Below are positions 32,778 through 41,905 of a stretch of 64,000 bases of DNA, in pieces. The stretch lies in the NCBI RefSeq assembly GCF_000455345.1, contig NZ_HG315690.1, positions 2,307,360-2,371,359 of the forward strand, in the 5' to 3' direction. How positions within the stretch are numbered: position 1 is the first letter of the stretch; each line of letters begins with the position of its first letter. The notes below the pieces were generated by a model, which ran no database searches, was not told the origin of the DNA, and saw only the letters and a list, made by a program, of their open reading frames with translations. The DNA is from Halopiger goleimassiliensis. Its GTDB lineage: Archaea; Halobacteriota; Halobacteria; Halobacteriales; Natrialbaceae. The position numbers and the translations under genes were made by a program.

Positions 32778-35700
32778 GCGGTCCGGTCGCTCCCGAACTC
32801 GTCGCGGACGACGGCTCGTTCGTCCGCCGGAATCCCGTACAGCGAGCAGACGCGCTCGTGAATCGTCCGGTCGACGGCGGCGACGTCCGCCTCGAGGTCG
32901 GCCAGACGCTTGCGCGCGTCGCGAAACGCCGCGAGCGCCCCGCCGGCGGTCGTCGGCAGGCGGACGGCCCGAAGCCGATCCAGGGGCGACGTAGTCGCCG
33001 TGACCGGCCGTCTGAACCCGGCGAACCCGTCCGCGCGCTCGACCGCCCGGGGGACGAACGCCTCGAGTAGCGTGGCGAGATCGTCATCGGACGTGGTAAT
33101 CCGGAGCGCGGGGATGGGATCGGTCCGCGCGTACCCCCAGCCGTCGGTCGCCGTGTGGTCGTCGTCGGGTTTGTACCGCAGTTCGATCGAGAGCCGCGTG
33201 GCCGTCTCTCCGTCGGTTCGCTCCGTCGTAGCCGTGACCGCGTCGACCTTGAGCGAGGGACGACTGTCGCCCGTCTCGGTGAGAAGCGTCCCCTCGACGT
33301 CGTCGACCGGCCGAGACGCCTCGAGCGACCCGAGGGTCGGGCCGTCGACCGCGTCGGGGAGGTACGCGAGGACGTCCGCCTCGATCCCATCGCGGTCGGT
33401 CGTGAGCGCGAGTCGCTCCTCCACGGCTTCGACGAGCGTCGGGTCCGGGCCGTCGGGCATCGCGATCGGCAGGCGTTCGAACGTCGACTGGTTGATCTGC
33501 GGGAACACCGACCGGTATGCCGCGTGGACGTAGTGGTGGTAGTAGTTCAAAAGCGGCGACTGGAGCACGCCCAGCAGGTGTGCGAGCAACTGTCGTTCTG
33601 TCCGGGTCCGATCGACACTGGACCCGTCACCAGCCGCGTCGCCCCGTCGCTCGTTCTGCCACGCGTCGACGACAGTCTCGAGCGGGCGAATCGTGTAGGC
33701 CGACTTGATCGTACACACCTCGTCGGTCAGCGTGCCCACGAACGCGTCGCCGGTCTGCCTGAACACCAGTTTCGGCCCCCGATACTGGGCGGGGTCCTTC
33801 TCGAGGGTCTCCGGCTCAACGTACCGCAAGGCCGACTCGTCGATCCCGTAGGGAACGATCGCACCGCCCGGTGCGATCGGTCGCCGATCCGCCGCCGGCG
33901 TCGTCTCGAGACGCGAATCGTTCTTTCCGATCTCCTCGCCGCGAGCGATCGTCACGAACCGCTCGAGGGGTGGCCATCGCTCGAGTCGCTCGACGATCGA
34001 CTGCGCCGTCTCGTCCAGCGACGGGAGAAAGCGCGTTTTCGGGCGGGACGCGAAGACCGACGCCGGAATCTCGGTGTAGGAGAGGTTCTCGAGACGGTCG
34101 CGATCGGTCGCGTCCGCACAGCGTACCGCGTCGGTGTCGCCGCTGTCGGTGTCACCCCCGGTCACGATGGCGACCGCACCGGTCTCGACGTCCTCGAACC
34201 GAGCGCCGAGGCGGACGATCCGCGACAGCGACGTCCGGTCACAGATCGCCGATCTGATGGGTTCGTTGCTCTCCCGCGCCAGAATCGCGTCCGGGACGAC
34301 GATCCCGACGCGGCCGTTCCGGGCGAGCGCGAGCGCGCGCTCGTAAACCGCCACGTAGCAGTCGAACTGGTTCTCGGTCGTGTCGAAAGCGTCTGCGAGG
34401 TACTCGCGGAGCTCCGACTCCATACACGCGCTGACGTCCGCCCGACCGGCCGTCGCGACCCACGGCGGGTTTCCGAGCACCGCATCGAACCCCGACGCTG
34501 GACCCTTCGCGTCGTCGCCACCGTTCCGACACGACGACGCGCCGAGGACGTCGGGATACGCGAGCGGCCAGTGGAGGTACCGCCCGGCCGCGGCCCACTC
34601 CTGGGCGCGTTCGAACCAGCCCGTCGCGGACAGTCGCTCCCACCGACCGTCGTCGTCGACGGCTTCGAACAGCCGCTCGACGGCGTCGTCAGGAACGCAC
34701 TCGAGTCCGAACGCACTGGCAGTTCGGACGTTCGCGGCCGCCCCGAGCCGGGTCCGTCGCGTCGACTCGGCTTCGCCGCCCTCGAGGAGCGCGTCCCGAA
34801 TCCGCCCGTCGGGATCGGCTCCGACGATGGCGTTGCCGGACCGGAGCGTCGTGGCGAGTCCGTCACGCGGGCCGGTGGCCCCCTCGGCGTCGGCGCGCAT
34901 GGTCCGGAGCCACAGCGACGCGGTCGCGACTTCGACCGCGAGCGGGTCCAGATCGACCCCGAAGAGGGCCGTCGTCGCAATCCGACGCCGAAGTTCCCCA
35001 ACGGATCGTCCGCCATCGATCGCGCCGGGGTCGCCTCGAGCGGCCGCCCGCTCCCGTCCGCGGACTGCCTCGCGGGTGAGGAACTCGCTCGCTCGCAGGA
35101 GAAAGTGACCGCTCCCCATCGCCGGATCGAGAAGCCGTAGCGCGGTGAGGCGATCGACGAATCCGGTGTCGTCAGCCGACTGCTGGAGAGACGGCTGCCG
35201 ATCGTCGCCACCTCCGGACGACAGTTGCCGAATCTCCGCACAGAGCGGAGACATGGTCTCTCGAACGACGTAGTCGACCACGTCCGCCGGCGTGTAGTAG
35301 GCACCCGTCGCCTTCCGTCCCCGACAGTCGCTCTCGAGGTACGGGTCCCCGGGACCGATCGCCGCCGCGTCGTCCTGGGTCGGCACGTAGGTGCCGTCCT
35401 CGAGCGCCAGCGGCTCGCTCGCGACGGCGAGCTCCCACGCCAGCAGCCCCTCGTAGAGCCGGCCGAGTTGTCGCGGGGCCAGGGCCGCGTAGTCGATCGG
35501 TCGCCAGCCCCCGTCGTCGCCGGGCCGGTGCGTGGCCAGGAGGATGGCTCGAGCGACCGCCGCCTCGTCCACGCGATCGATCGGGAGCGTCGCAGTGTCG
35601 GGCGCTGTCGCTCGGTCACCGGACTCGCCGAGCAGCCAGCCGTCGTAGGCGACGCCGCCGTCCGGTCCGGCCGCGACGGCCGCGACCGCCCGCTCCAGAC

Positions 35701-36763
35701 GGGGACCGATCTCGAGGTGGCCGACGGCAGCCGCGACTGACCCGCCGTCGACGACGGCGTCGACCCCCTCGAGCAGCCCGTCGTCCTCGAGCCGCGAAGC
35801 GACCTCACGGCCGAGTCCACCGACCGTGGAGTGGGGCGTCCCTCGTTCGCCGAAGGTAACCCCGGCTCGACTCTCGGCAAACCGGCAGACGACGAGTCGA
35901 AGGACGAACCCTGCGGCGCGTTCGAACGCCGCCGCGCGGTCGCGACCGGTCGGGGCCTCACCCCCGGCTCGGCGGTCCCGGTCGCTCGCGCGGGCGACGA
36001 TTCCGGCTGCCCGGGCGAGGTGCTCCGGGAGCGTCTCGAGGAGTCGTTCGACGGCAACCGCCCGCTCGTCGATCAGTGACTCGAGGAACGGATCACGACC
36101 CTCCGTACCCGCTACTGCTTCGTATCGGAACGTCGCGACGAACTCGCGACCCGCCCTGGAATCCTCCCGCTCGAGGAGTGTCGCCAGATCGAGTTCGTAG
36201 TAGCAATCGAGTCGCTCGCTCGTCTCGGCGTGGTAGAGTCGCCACCGTCGCCCGTCGGTGAGCAGCCCCCACCGAGCACCCGTCGCCTCGAGGTGGGCGT
36301 GCATCCGGGCCGCCGGAACCTCGGCCGCCCGGTCGGTATCGCGCCGATCGACGTCGTCGAACGGCCGTCCGGGACGGTAGACGTTCACGACCGCGACCGG
36401 GTCGTCGTCCGACGACCGATCCGGTCTCGCCGCCGGCGGTAGATCTTCCGAACTCACAGTCGGAACGAGCACGTCGGGCGCGTTTCGGAGTTGCCCGTCC
36501 CCCGCGTCGTCGTCAGGACGATCGGGCGAAACGGGATAGCCGAGCACCCGCAGGACCGGCCGGACGAAGGCGGTCTCGAGGCGACGCCCGGATCGCTCGT
36601 TCGCGGGGGGATCTACTCGCTCCCACAGCCCCTCGATCGCCTCGAACGCCGACGTCGGATCCCTCGCCTCCTCGAAGTGTGCTTCGGTCGCGAACCGCTC
36701 GCTCGTCAGCGACGAGCGGGCGAACAGGCCGCGGTTCGTCCGGTAGGAAGGAGCGCGTGCCAT
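32774..36763 (-). CDS. Eco57I/type IIG-like adenine methyltransferase with degenerate N-terminal nuclease domain
   Basis: This 1,329-residue protein has an N-terminal part (about 40-200) resembling the fused nuclease/HsdR-N domain of type IIG enzymes. NAPDVLV (94-100) and GARWGLLTDGRRWRLYH (162-178) are typical, but the catalytic ExK segment reads VNVYRPG (126-132), so cleavage looks lost. The methylase core has TGAYYTP (486-492), SAM motif DPAMGSGHFL (546-555), GVDLDP (602-607) and catalytic NPPW (765-768), pointing to N6-adenine methylation. The C-terminal 450 residues would recognise the target. A stop codon just upstream fixes the start. A TATA-like GTATATTT lies near 36858-36865, implying a leader of about 70 bases. 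The PD-(D/E)XK gene lies upstream. Confidence 0.88.
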   Translation of the reverse strand: MARAPSYRTNRGLFARSSLTSERFATEAHFEEARDPTSAFEAIEGLWERVDPPANERSGRRLETAFVRPVLRVLGYPVSPDRPDDDAGDGQLRNAPDVLVPTVSSEDLPPAARPDRSSDDDPVAVVNVYRPGRPFDDVDRRDTDRAAEVPAARMHAHLEATGARWGLLTDGRRWRLYHAETSERLDCYYELDLATLLEREDSRAGREFVATFRYEAVAGTEGRDPFLESLIDERAVAVERLLETLPEHLARAAGIVARASDRDRRAGGEAPTGRDRAAAFERAAGFVLRLVVCRFAESRAGVTFGERGTPHSTVGGLGREVASRLEDDGLLEGVDAVVDGGSVAAAVGHLEIGPRLERAVAAVAAGPDGGVAYDGWLLGESGDRATAPDTATLPIDRVDEAAVARAILLATHRPGDDGGWRPIDYAALAPRQLGRLYEGLLAWELAVASEPLALEDGTYVPTQDDAAAIGPGDPYLESDCRGRKATGAYYTPADVVDYVVRETMSPLCAEIRQLSSGGGDDRQPSLQQSADDTGFVDRLTALRLLDPAMGSGHFLLRASEFLTREAVRGRERAAARGDPGAIDGGRSVGELRRRIATTALFGVDLDPLAVEVATASLWLRTMRADAEGATGPRDGLATTLRSGNAIVGADPDGRIRDALLEGGEAESTRRTRLGAAANVRTASAFGLECVPDDAVERLFEAVDDDGRWERLSATGWFERAQEWAAAGRYLHWPLAYPDVLGASSCRNGGDDAKGPASGFDAVLGNPPWVATAGRADVSACMESELREYLADAFDTTENQFDCYVAVYERALALARNGRVGIVVPDAILARESNEPIRSAICDRTSLSRIVRLGARFEDVETGAVAIVTGGDTDSGDTDAVRCADATDRDRLENLSYTEIPASVFASRPKTRFLPSLDETAQSIVERLERWPPLERFVTIARGEEIGKNDSRLETTPAADRRPIAPGGAIVPYGIDESALRYVEPETLEKDPAQYRGPKLVFRQTGDAFVGTLTDEVCTIKSAYTIRPLETVVDAWQNERRGDAAGDGSSVDRTRTERQLLAHLLGVLQSPLLNYYHHYVHAAYRSVFPQINQSTFERLPIAMPDGPDPTLVEAVEERLALTTDRDGIEADVLAYLPDAVDGPTLGSLEASRPVDDVEGTLLTETGDSRPSLKVDAVTATTERTDGETATRLSIELRYKPDDDHTATDGWGYARTDPIPALRITTSDDDLATLLEAFVPRAVERADGFAGFRRPVTATTSPLDRLRAVRLPTTAGGALAAFRDARKRLADLEADVAAVDRTIHERVCSLYGIPADERAVVRDEFGSDRTA

Positions 36764-36929
36764 CGGTCTTCCCTACCCGACGCCCGTCGCGACCGGCGTT
36801 TCGCGCTCGTGACAGTTCCGTGTCATCGCTACTCCGTCACACAGTCACGATCCGGACGGAAAAATATACATGATCGATATAGGGTATTGTGACGGTCTCC
36901 GGACTCGAGAACGACCGAACCGGGTCGCA

Positions 36930-38165
36930 CTAGACGGGCTCCCGGAGCGCCCAGCCGTCGTCGGTCGGCTCGAGGCGATGGGGTTCGGTGCCCCTGTCGG
37001 CCAGGATCCCGGTGTGATACAGCATCGTCTTCAGCTGGAACACGGTCGGAGCGTGGTAGATCTCGCCGTCGGTCAGCGCGTCCCGGCGTAACGAGCCGTC
37101 CTCGGTGAGAACGCGACGCCGGACGGACTCGTCGCCGCGAACGAACAGCTCGACCGCAAAGGACGGATGGAGTTCGTGCATGTGGGTCACCAGCTCGACG
37201 AGGGTCGGCTCCGCGTTCCAGTCGTCGTGCATCGTCTGGAGTTCCTCGACGAGCAGTTCCGTCGCCGGATACGCGAACACGACGCGCCTCGCGAGTTGGC
37301 CCCACGCGGGCGCGAGGTCGACGAACCGCTTCCGGGAACGGTACCAGTCCGCGAACTCCTCGAGGGCCGCCGTCACCGAGCCACAGCGGTCGATAGCGAA
37401 CCGGACGACTTCCCGACCGAGTCCCGTCAGTTCCACCCGGGGGCCGTCCGTGATCAACCCCAGAAACGCAGCGCCGCGTCGCGCGTCCTCGACTGCACCC
37501 ACCACGTCGTACTCGTCGAGCAGCGACGCCGTCTCGCCGTCGGCGTACTGCGCCAGCGGATAGCCGAGGTAGTTCTTCGGATGGTTCAGGCCGAACGACT
37601 GGTCCGCCACGCCCTGTGCGCTCGCCTGGAAGCGGATCGCGTTCGCTTCGCCCGTCGTCGTGTTCCCGACGACACGGGGGACCTCGAGCACGGCGACGTC
37701 CCCGCCGGCGTCGACGCCGAGCACGCCGACGTTCAGCTCCCGTGCGAGGGTCCGGTCGGTGCCCGAGATGGCGGCCGTCGGCGCGGCGACGTAGGCCGCG
37801 TTCGCCTCGTGGAGTCGGTCGTGTGCCTGGACGATCCCGCGTTCGGTGTCGACGCCTCCGCTCGCGTACCCCTTGGCCTCGACGGCGACCAACGGCGGCT
37901 CGTCGCCGAGGCGATCGACCGCGAGTAGCTCCGACTCGAGGGGCGCGACGCCGACGAGGTCGGGGTAGCCGCCGCCGACCCGGACGTGGTTGAACGGCGC
38001 GAGCACCTCGCGGACCGCGTCGTCGACCGGCCGCCCCGGCAGCCACTCCCGCTGTGCGAACTGGGTGTCGGCGACCACGTACGACGACTCCGTCTCGGGG
38101 AACAGCCGCTCTTTGGTGTGAGCCAGCACCTGCGGTTCCGACAGCGACGCGGCCGAACTGCCCAT
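36930..38165 (-). CDS. PD-(D/E)XK-type putative restriction nuclease partner
   Basis: This 411-residue protein has a nuclease core near residues 60-140: the Asp of GGGYPDLVGVAPL, the ExK of PLVAVEAKGYASG, and the following helix GIVQAHDRLHEANAAYVAAP. Together these match the PD-(D/E)XK fold. The middle and C-terminus (about 215-411) are helical and contain possible winged-helix segments. The start MGSSAASLSEPQV is supported by ATCTTGAAA 27 bases upstream. It lies 166 bases before the methylase gene on the same strand. It probably supplies, or senses DNA for, the cleavage missing in that protein. I know of no named family for it. Confidence 0.78.
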   Translation of the reverse strand: MGSSAASLSEPQVLAHTKERLFPETESSYVVADTQFAQREWLPGRPVDDAVREVLAPFNHVRVGGGYPDLVGVAPLESELLAVDRLGDEPPLVAVEAKGYASGGVDTERGIVQAHDRLHEANAAYVAAPTAAISGTDRTLARELNVGVLGVDAGGDVAVLEVPRVVGNTTTGEANAIRFQASAQGVADQSFGLNHPKNYLGYPLAQYADGETASLLDEYDVVGAVEDARRGAAFLGLITDGPRVELTGLGREVVRFAIDRCGSVTAALEEFADWYRSRKRFVDLAPAWGQLARRVVFAYPATELLVEELQTMHDDWNAEPTLVELVTHMHELHPSFAVELFVRGDESVRRRVLTEDGSLRRDALTDGEIYHAPTVFQLKTMLYHTGILADRGTEPHRLEPTDDGWALREPV

Positions 38166-38310
38166 ACCCTCGAATGCGCGAGGGGTTTCAAGATCCTTTC
38201 GACGGATCGACCCCCTCGCCGGAGACGGAGAGCACGGGTGACGCGGGCGAATCCGACGCGTCCGACCGGCACGCACTGACACCTATAGGACTCGAGTCCG
38301 TGACTCCGGT

Positions 38311-38709
38311 ATGGAGCGCGATACGTTCGTCTACGACGACGATTGCGGGTTCTGTACCTGGTGGGCCGACCGCTTCGCCGACCGTACCGACCTCCGGATC
38401 GTCGGCTTCAGCGAACTGCCGCCCGACCTGCGAGTGCGACTGCCCGCCGAATACGAGTCCTGTTCGCACCTGGTGACCGACGAGCGGGTCTACTCCTGCG
38501 GGGCGTCGATCGAGGAGGCGATCCGCCGAACGGACCTCCTCGAAGAGCAACTCGCGCCCGCGGCGGACGTCCTCGACTTTCTCCGGCAGTTCGAGGACTA
38601 CGAACGGCTGCGGGAGCGGGCGTACCGACGCGTCGCCGACCGGCGCGATCGCTGGGGACAACTCCTCTCGAAGACCCCGCCGGCCCGACGGGACTCGAGC
38701 GAGGAGTAA
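38311..38709 (+). CDS. DCC family (DUF393) thiol-disulfide oxidoreductase-like protein
   Basis: This 132-residue protein opens with the family motif FVYDDDCGFCTWWADRFADRT (DxxCxxC) and carries ESCSHLVTDERVYSCGASIEEAI. The fold is thioredoxin-like. The role is probably in thiol chemistry, but no substrate is known for the family. CACCTATAG about 28 bases before the ATG suggests a leaderless mRNA. It converges with the aldolase gene. Confidence 0.88.
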   Translation: MERDTFVYDDDCGFCTWWADRFADRTDLRIVGFSELPPDLRVRLPAEYESCSHLVTDERVYSCGASIEEAIRRTDLLEEQLAPAADVLDFLRQFEDYERLRERAYRRVADRRDRWGQLLSKTPPARRDSSEE

Positions 38710-38718
38710 CTGCTCCCG

Positions 38719-39513
38719 TCAGTCGCGTTCGCCCCGATACTCGGTGTACCACGACTGCACGACGCCCTGTAACGCGCCGGTCGTGCTCCCCAGGTTCAGC
38801 AACTGGTAGCCGGTATCGGCCTTCTCGTTGACGTCGTCCATCCCGAAGCCCAGGCCGCCGAGGGGCACGTCGGTCTCGACCGTCGTCGCGCGGATCTCCT
38901 CGATCAGGTCCGCGACCTCCTCGTGGTCCGGTTCCCCGGGGTGGCCCGTCGCGACCGCCAGATCGAGCGGGCCAGCGAAGACGAATCCCAGCTCCGGCAC
39001 CTCGAGGATCGACTCGAGGTTCGCCACTGCGGCCGGGCTCTCGATCGTCGCGCCGACGACGACCTCCTCGTCCTCGGTACCCGCGTAGTCGTCGGTCGTC
39101 CCCCAGCGACTCGCTCGTGGGCTGGCGAAGCCGCGTTTCCCGGAATCGCCGTCGAACTCGAACCGGGCGGCCTCGACGGCCCGTCGCACGTCGTCGGCCG
39201 TCTCTACGCGGGAGACGAAGAGGTTGCGCACGCCGACGTCGAGCGCCTTGCGAACCATCCCCGGGTCGGGTTCGGGGATGCGAACCAGCAGTTCCGTCCC
39301 CGAGACGTCGGCCGCCCGCAGCAGGTCCTCGAGTCGGTCGCCGTCGAACGGGCTCGGGCCGCCGTGCTCGAGGTCGATCCAGACGAAATCGAGGCCGCAC
39401 TCGCCGTAGAACTCCACGAGCGTCGGATCGTACGCGTTCTCGAGGATGCCGAGCGCGACGTCCCCGTCCGCGAGGGTTCGCCGGAGCGCGTTCGTTCGCG
39501 GTGCCGTAACCAT
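38719..39513 (-). CDS. HpcH/HpaI family aldolase
   Basis: This 264-residue protein shows the family pattern ALGILENAYDPTLVEFYGECGLDFVWIDLEHG, then LLVRIPEPDPGMVRKALDVGVRNLFVSRVETADDVRRAVEAAR and VGATIESPAAVANLESIL. It is a divalent-metal class II pyruvate aldolase of the 2-keto-3-deoxy-acid type. The start at 39511-39513 is supported by GGGTTATCGG about 28 bases upstream. The natural substrate is unclear; no catabolic genes lie nearby. Confidence 0.9.
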   Translation of the reverse strand: MVTAPRTNALRRTLADGDVALGILENAYDPTLVEFYGECGLDFVWIDLEHGGPSPFDGDRLEDLLRAADVSGTELLVRIPEPDPGMVRKALDVGVRNLFVSRVETADDVRRAVEAARFEFDGDSGKRGFASPRASRWGTTDDYAGTEDEEVVVGATIESPAAVANLESILEVPELGFVFAGPLDLAVATGHPGEPDHEEVADLIEEIRATTVETDVPLGGLGFGMDDVNEKADTGYQLLNLGSTTGALQGVVQSWYTEYRGERD

Positions 39514-39641
39514 GGGCGCTCGACACCGACGACGCCGATAACCCTTCAGGGCGCGTGTGCCGGCGTTCGGTTTCCTGCCCCGCGAACACCGCGTTCTGAC
39601 ACCGGACCAATCACTTTGAGCGAAGCCATCCAACGACCGGT

Positions 39642-40184
39642 ATGGAACACGTCGCGTTCGACGCCGTCGATCCCCAGCCCTACGACGGCGACTGGCAGAC
39701 GGATCGTCGTCCCCTCACGGAGTCGCTCGGAGCAGAACACGTCGCGATCACGCGATACGTCCTCGATCCGGGCGAACGGCTCAGCGGCTCCGTCCACGCC
39801 CACGCCGACCAGGAGGAGATCTTCGTCGTCCTCGCGGGAGAGGCGACGTTCGAGGTGGAGGCTCCGGACGAGACAGCGAGCGAGAGCGATGCCGACGAAG
39901 CCAGCGACGGGGGTCTCGAGGAGATTCGGGTCGCCGCCGACGAGGCGATCCGGTTCGCGCCCGGCGAGTTCCAGTCCGGCCGCAACGACGGCGGCGACCC
40001 GGTCGTCGCGCTCGCGCTGGGTGCGCCGCGAGACAGCGACGACGTCAGGATCAGTCGGATTCCGGTGCTCGAGGATCGCGACGTCTCCTGTCCCGACTGC
40101 GAGTGCGATCATATGCGGGTCGGGTCCGACGTCGACGCCGAGTTCGTCTGTCCGGCGTGTGGGGCGACGATGGACCTCGAGTGA
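39642..40184 (+). CDS. cupin-domain protein with C-terminal zinc ribbon
   Basis: This 180-residue protein has a cupin barrel (about 35-140) with the metal-binding motif GSVHAHADQEEIFVVLAGEATFEV and a second motif RFAPGEFQSGRNDGG. An acidic insertion (ETASESDADEASD) sits between the strands. The last 40 residues form a zinc ribbon (CPDCECDHM, then CPACG). Such proteins often bind a small ligand. Whether it is an enzyme or a regulator is not visible. It is divergent from the aldolase gene. Confidence 0.85.
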   Translation: MEHVAFDAVDPQPYDGDWQTDRRPLTESLGAEHVAITRYVLDPGERLSGSVHAHADQEEIFVVLAGEATFEVEAPDETASESDADEASDGGLEEIRVAADEAIRFAPGEFQSGRNDGGDPVVALALGAPRDSDDVRISRIPVLEDRDVSCPDCECDHMRVGSDVDAEFVCPACGATMDLE

Positions 40185-40187
40185 CCG

Positions 40188-41414
40188 CTAGGGTCGTCTG
40201 GCCCACAGCGCCGCGCCCGAGCCGGCGATCACGAGTCCCGACGCCGCGAGCAAGGCGAGACCTGGGGCGAACGAGCCGGTCACGTCGTGGAGGGTCCCGA
40301 TGAGCATCGGGCCGAAGAAGCCGCCGATCTCGCCGACGGCGAAGATGAAGCCCACCGCCGTGCCGGTCAGCCGCGCGCCGATCCCCTCGAGCGCCGGCGG
40401 GATCGCCCGGACGAGGGGCGAGACGCCGCCGGTTCCGACGCCCGCGACGACGATGCCAGCGACGACGAGCGGTCCGGACCCGCCCGAGACGATGCCGACG
40501 ACGCCGACGAACGCGACGAGGCCGCAGCCGACGAGTGCGAGTCGCCGGACGCCGAACCGGTCGGCCAGTTCGGGGACCGAGAGCACGCCGACGACGTAGG
40601 CGAGGACGAACAGGCTCGTCGCCTGGCCGGCGAGTCCGGCCGCGATCCCGCGGGACTCGAGCACGGTCGGGAGCCAGCCCTGGACGCCGTGGTTGAGAAA
40701 CAGGTACATCGTCCCGACGACGACCACCAGCTGGAGGTCGCGGTGAGAGAGGACCAGGCGGAGATCCGCGCGGATCGACTCGAGGGCCAGCCCGTCCTCG
40801 CCCGTCCGGTCGTCGATGCCGGTTCGGACGGCGACCGCGAGCCACGCGAGGCCGTAGCCGACGGCGACGACGCCGCTCCAGAAAAAGAGCGGCCGCCAGC
40901 CGCCGAGCGCGGGGCCGAGGATCGGTCGGCCGACGGCGAAGACGAACGCCGAACCGGCCGACGCGCCCACGAGGTAGATCGCCGACGGCCGACCCGTCTC
41001 CTCGGGCGGGAACAGCACCGAAACCAGCTTCGGGAGGCCGAACGTGATCGTCGTCGCACCGACGCCGATCGACAGGGTCGTCAGGAGCAGCGTCGGGAAC
41101 CCGGACGCGGCGCTCCGGGCGATCCCCCCGAGGCCGTAGCAGAGGACGCCGACGCCGACGATCCGGCCCGGGCCGATCCGATCGACGGCCAGCCCCGAGA
41201 ACAGCGCCAGCGGGATGTACGTCACCGGCACCGCGCCCGCGAGCACGCCGGCTTCCGTGCTCGAGAGGCCGACGTCGGCGATGATCGTCGTGAGGTACGC
41301 GGGCAGCGAGAACCAGACGACCATCAGGAGCGTGTACCCGAGCGTCGCCGAACACACCAGTCCGTAGGCCCGTCGCCGGTCGAACGGCGCGTTCGCCTCC
41401 GCGTCCGCCGTCAC
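40188..41414 (-). CDS. MFS transporter
   Basis: This 408-residue protein has twelve transmembrane helices and the MFS loop 2-3 motif region (GLAVDRIGPGRIVGVGVLCYG) repeated as ELADRFGVRRLALVGCGLV after helix 8. It resembles organic-anion or drug exporters, and the substrate is not predictable. It starts with GTG, with CTTAAGTGG about 28-30 bases upstream as promoter, and converges with the cupin gene four bases away. Confidence 0.9.
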   Translation of the reverse strand: MTADAEANAPFDRRRAYGLVCSATLGYTLLMVVWFSLPAYLTTIIADVGLSSTEAGVLAGAVPVTYIPLALFSGLAVDRIGPGRIVGVGVLCYGLGGIARSAASGFPTLLLTTLSIGVGATTITFGLPKLVSVLFPPEETGRPSAIYLVGASAGSAFVFAVGRPILGPALGGWRPLFFWSGVVAVGYGLAWLAVAVRTGIDDRTGEDGLALESIRADLRLVLSHRDLQLVVVVGTMYLFLNHGVQGWLPTVLESRGIAAGLAGQATSLFVLAYVVGVLSVPELADRFGVRRLALVGCGLVAFVGVVGIVSGGSGPLVVAGIVVAGVGTGGVSPLVRAIPPALEGIGARLTGTAVGFIFAVGEIGGFFGPMLIGTLHDVTGSFAPGLALLAASGLVIAGSGAALWARRP

Positions 41415-41487
41415 TGGTCGACCGATCCCGCGAGAACCACTTAAGGCCGGCTACCGCGGCAGCGCTGACTGCGACCTGGCGGAACGG

Positions 41488-41823
41488 TTACGGACGGCTC
41501 GCGGCCGAACTCGGGTGTCGGACCCTCGAGCGGCGCGTCCCGAGGTCGACCGTCAGGACGCCGTTGTTGCAGAACGCTCGCCGATCGTCGGTGAAGACCC
41601 GATCCGACGGCGGCTCGACGTAGCCGTCGAGGGACCTGCCGTCGCGGGAGACCGTCACTCGTAGACGCCTCGAGCCGACGGCTACCCGGACGTCGTCGAC
41701 GGTGGCAGGGAAGACGTCGGCCACGAGCGTCAGCCGTTCGGTTTCCGGGTCGAACGCGGTCCGTACGGGAATCGTCTCCGAATCGATCGATCGGGAGGGC
41801 ACGGCTACCGCTCGCGCCAGCAC
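41488..41823 (-). CDS. Hsp20/alpha-crystallin-like domain protein
   Basis: The conserved-looking part is about 80 residues: LTLVADVFPATVDDVRVAVG, SRRLRVTVSRDGRSLDGYVE and FCNNGVLTVDLGTRR, which follow the Hsp20-like sandwich (A/V-D-P-V start, NGVL near the end). No ATG exists. I chose GTG at 41821-41823 because ACTATCAAT (41857-41865) lies about 37 bases upstream, giving 111 residues. The C-terminal tail is short and basic. It could be a small chaperone or an Hsp20-like adaptor. Confidence 0.65.
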   Translation of the reverse strand: MLARAVAVPSRSIDSETIPVRTAFDPETERLTLVADVFPATVDDVRVAVGSRRLRVTVSRDGRSLDGYVEPPSDRVFTDDRRAFCNNGVLTVDLGTRRSRVRHPSSAASRP

Positions 41824-41905
41824 CGAGAAGTCAGTCCGCCTGTCCGTGTGAACGATTGATAGTCCCGGGTGGCTTCCACGTGGGGCTCGCCGGTATCGAG
41901 ACGGC

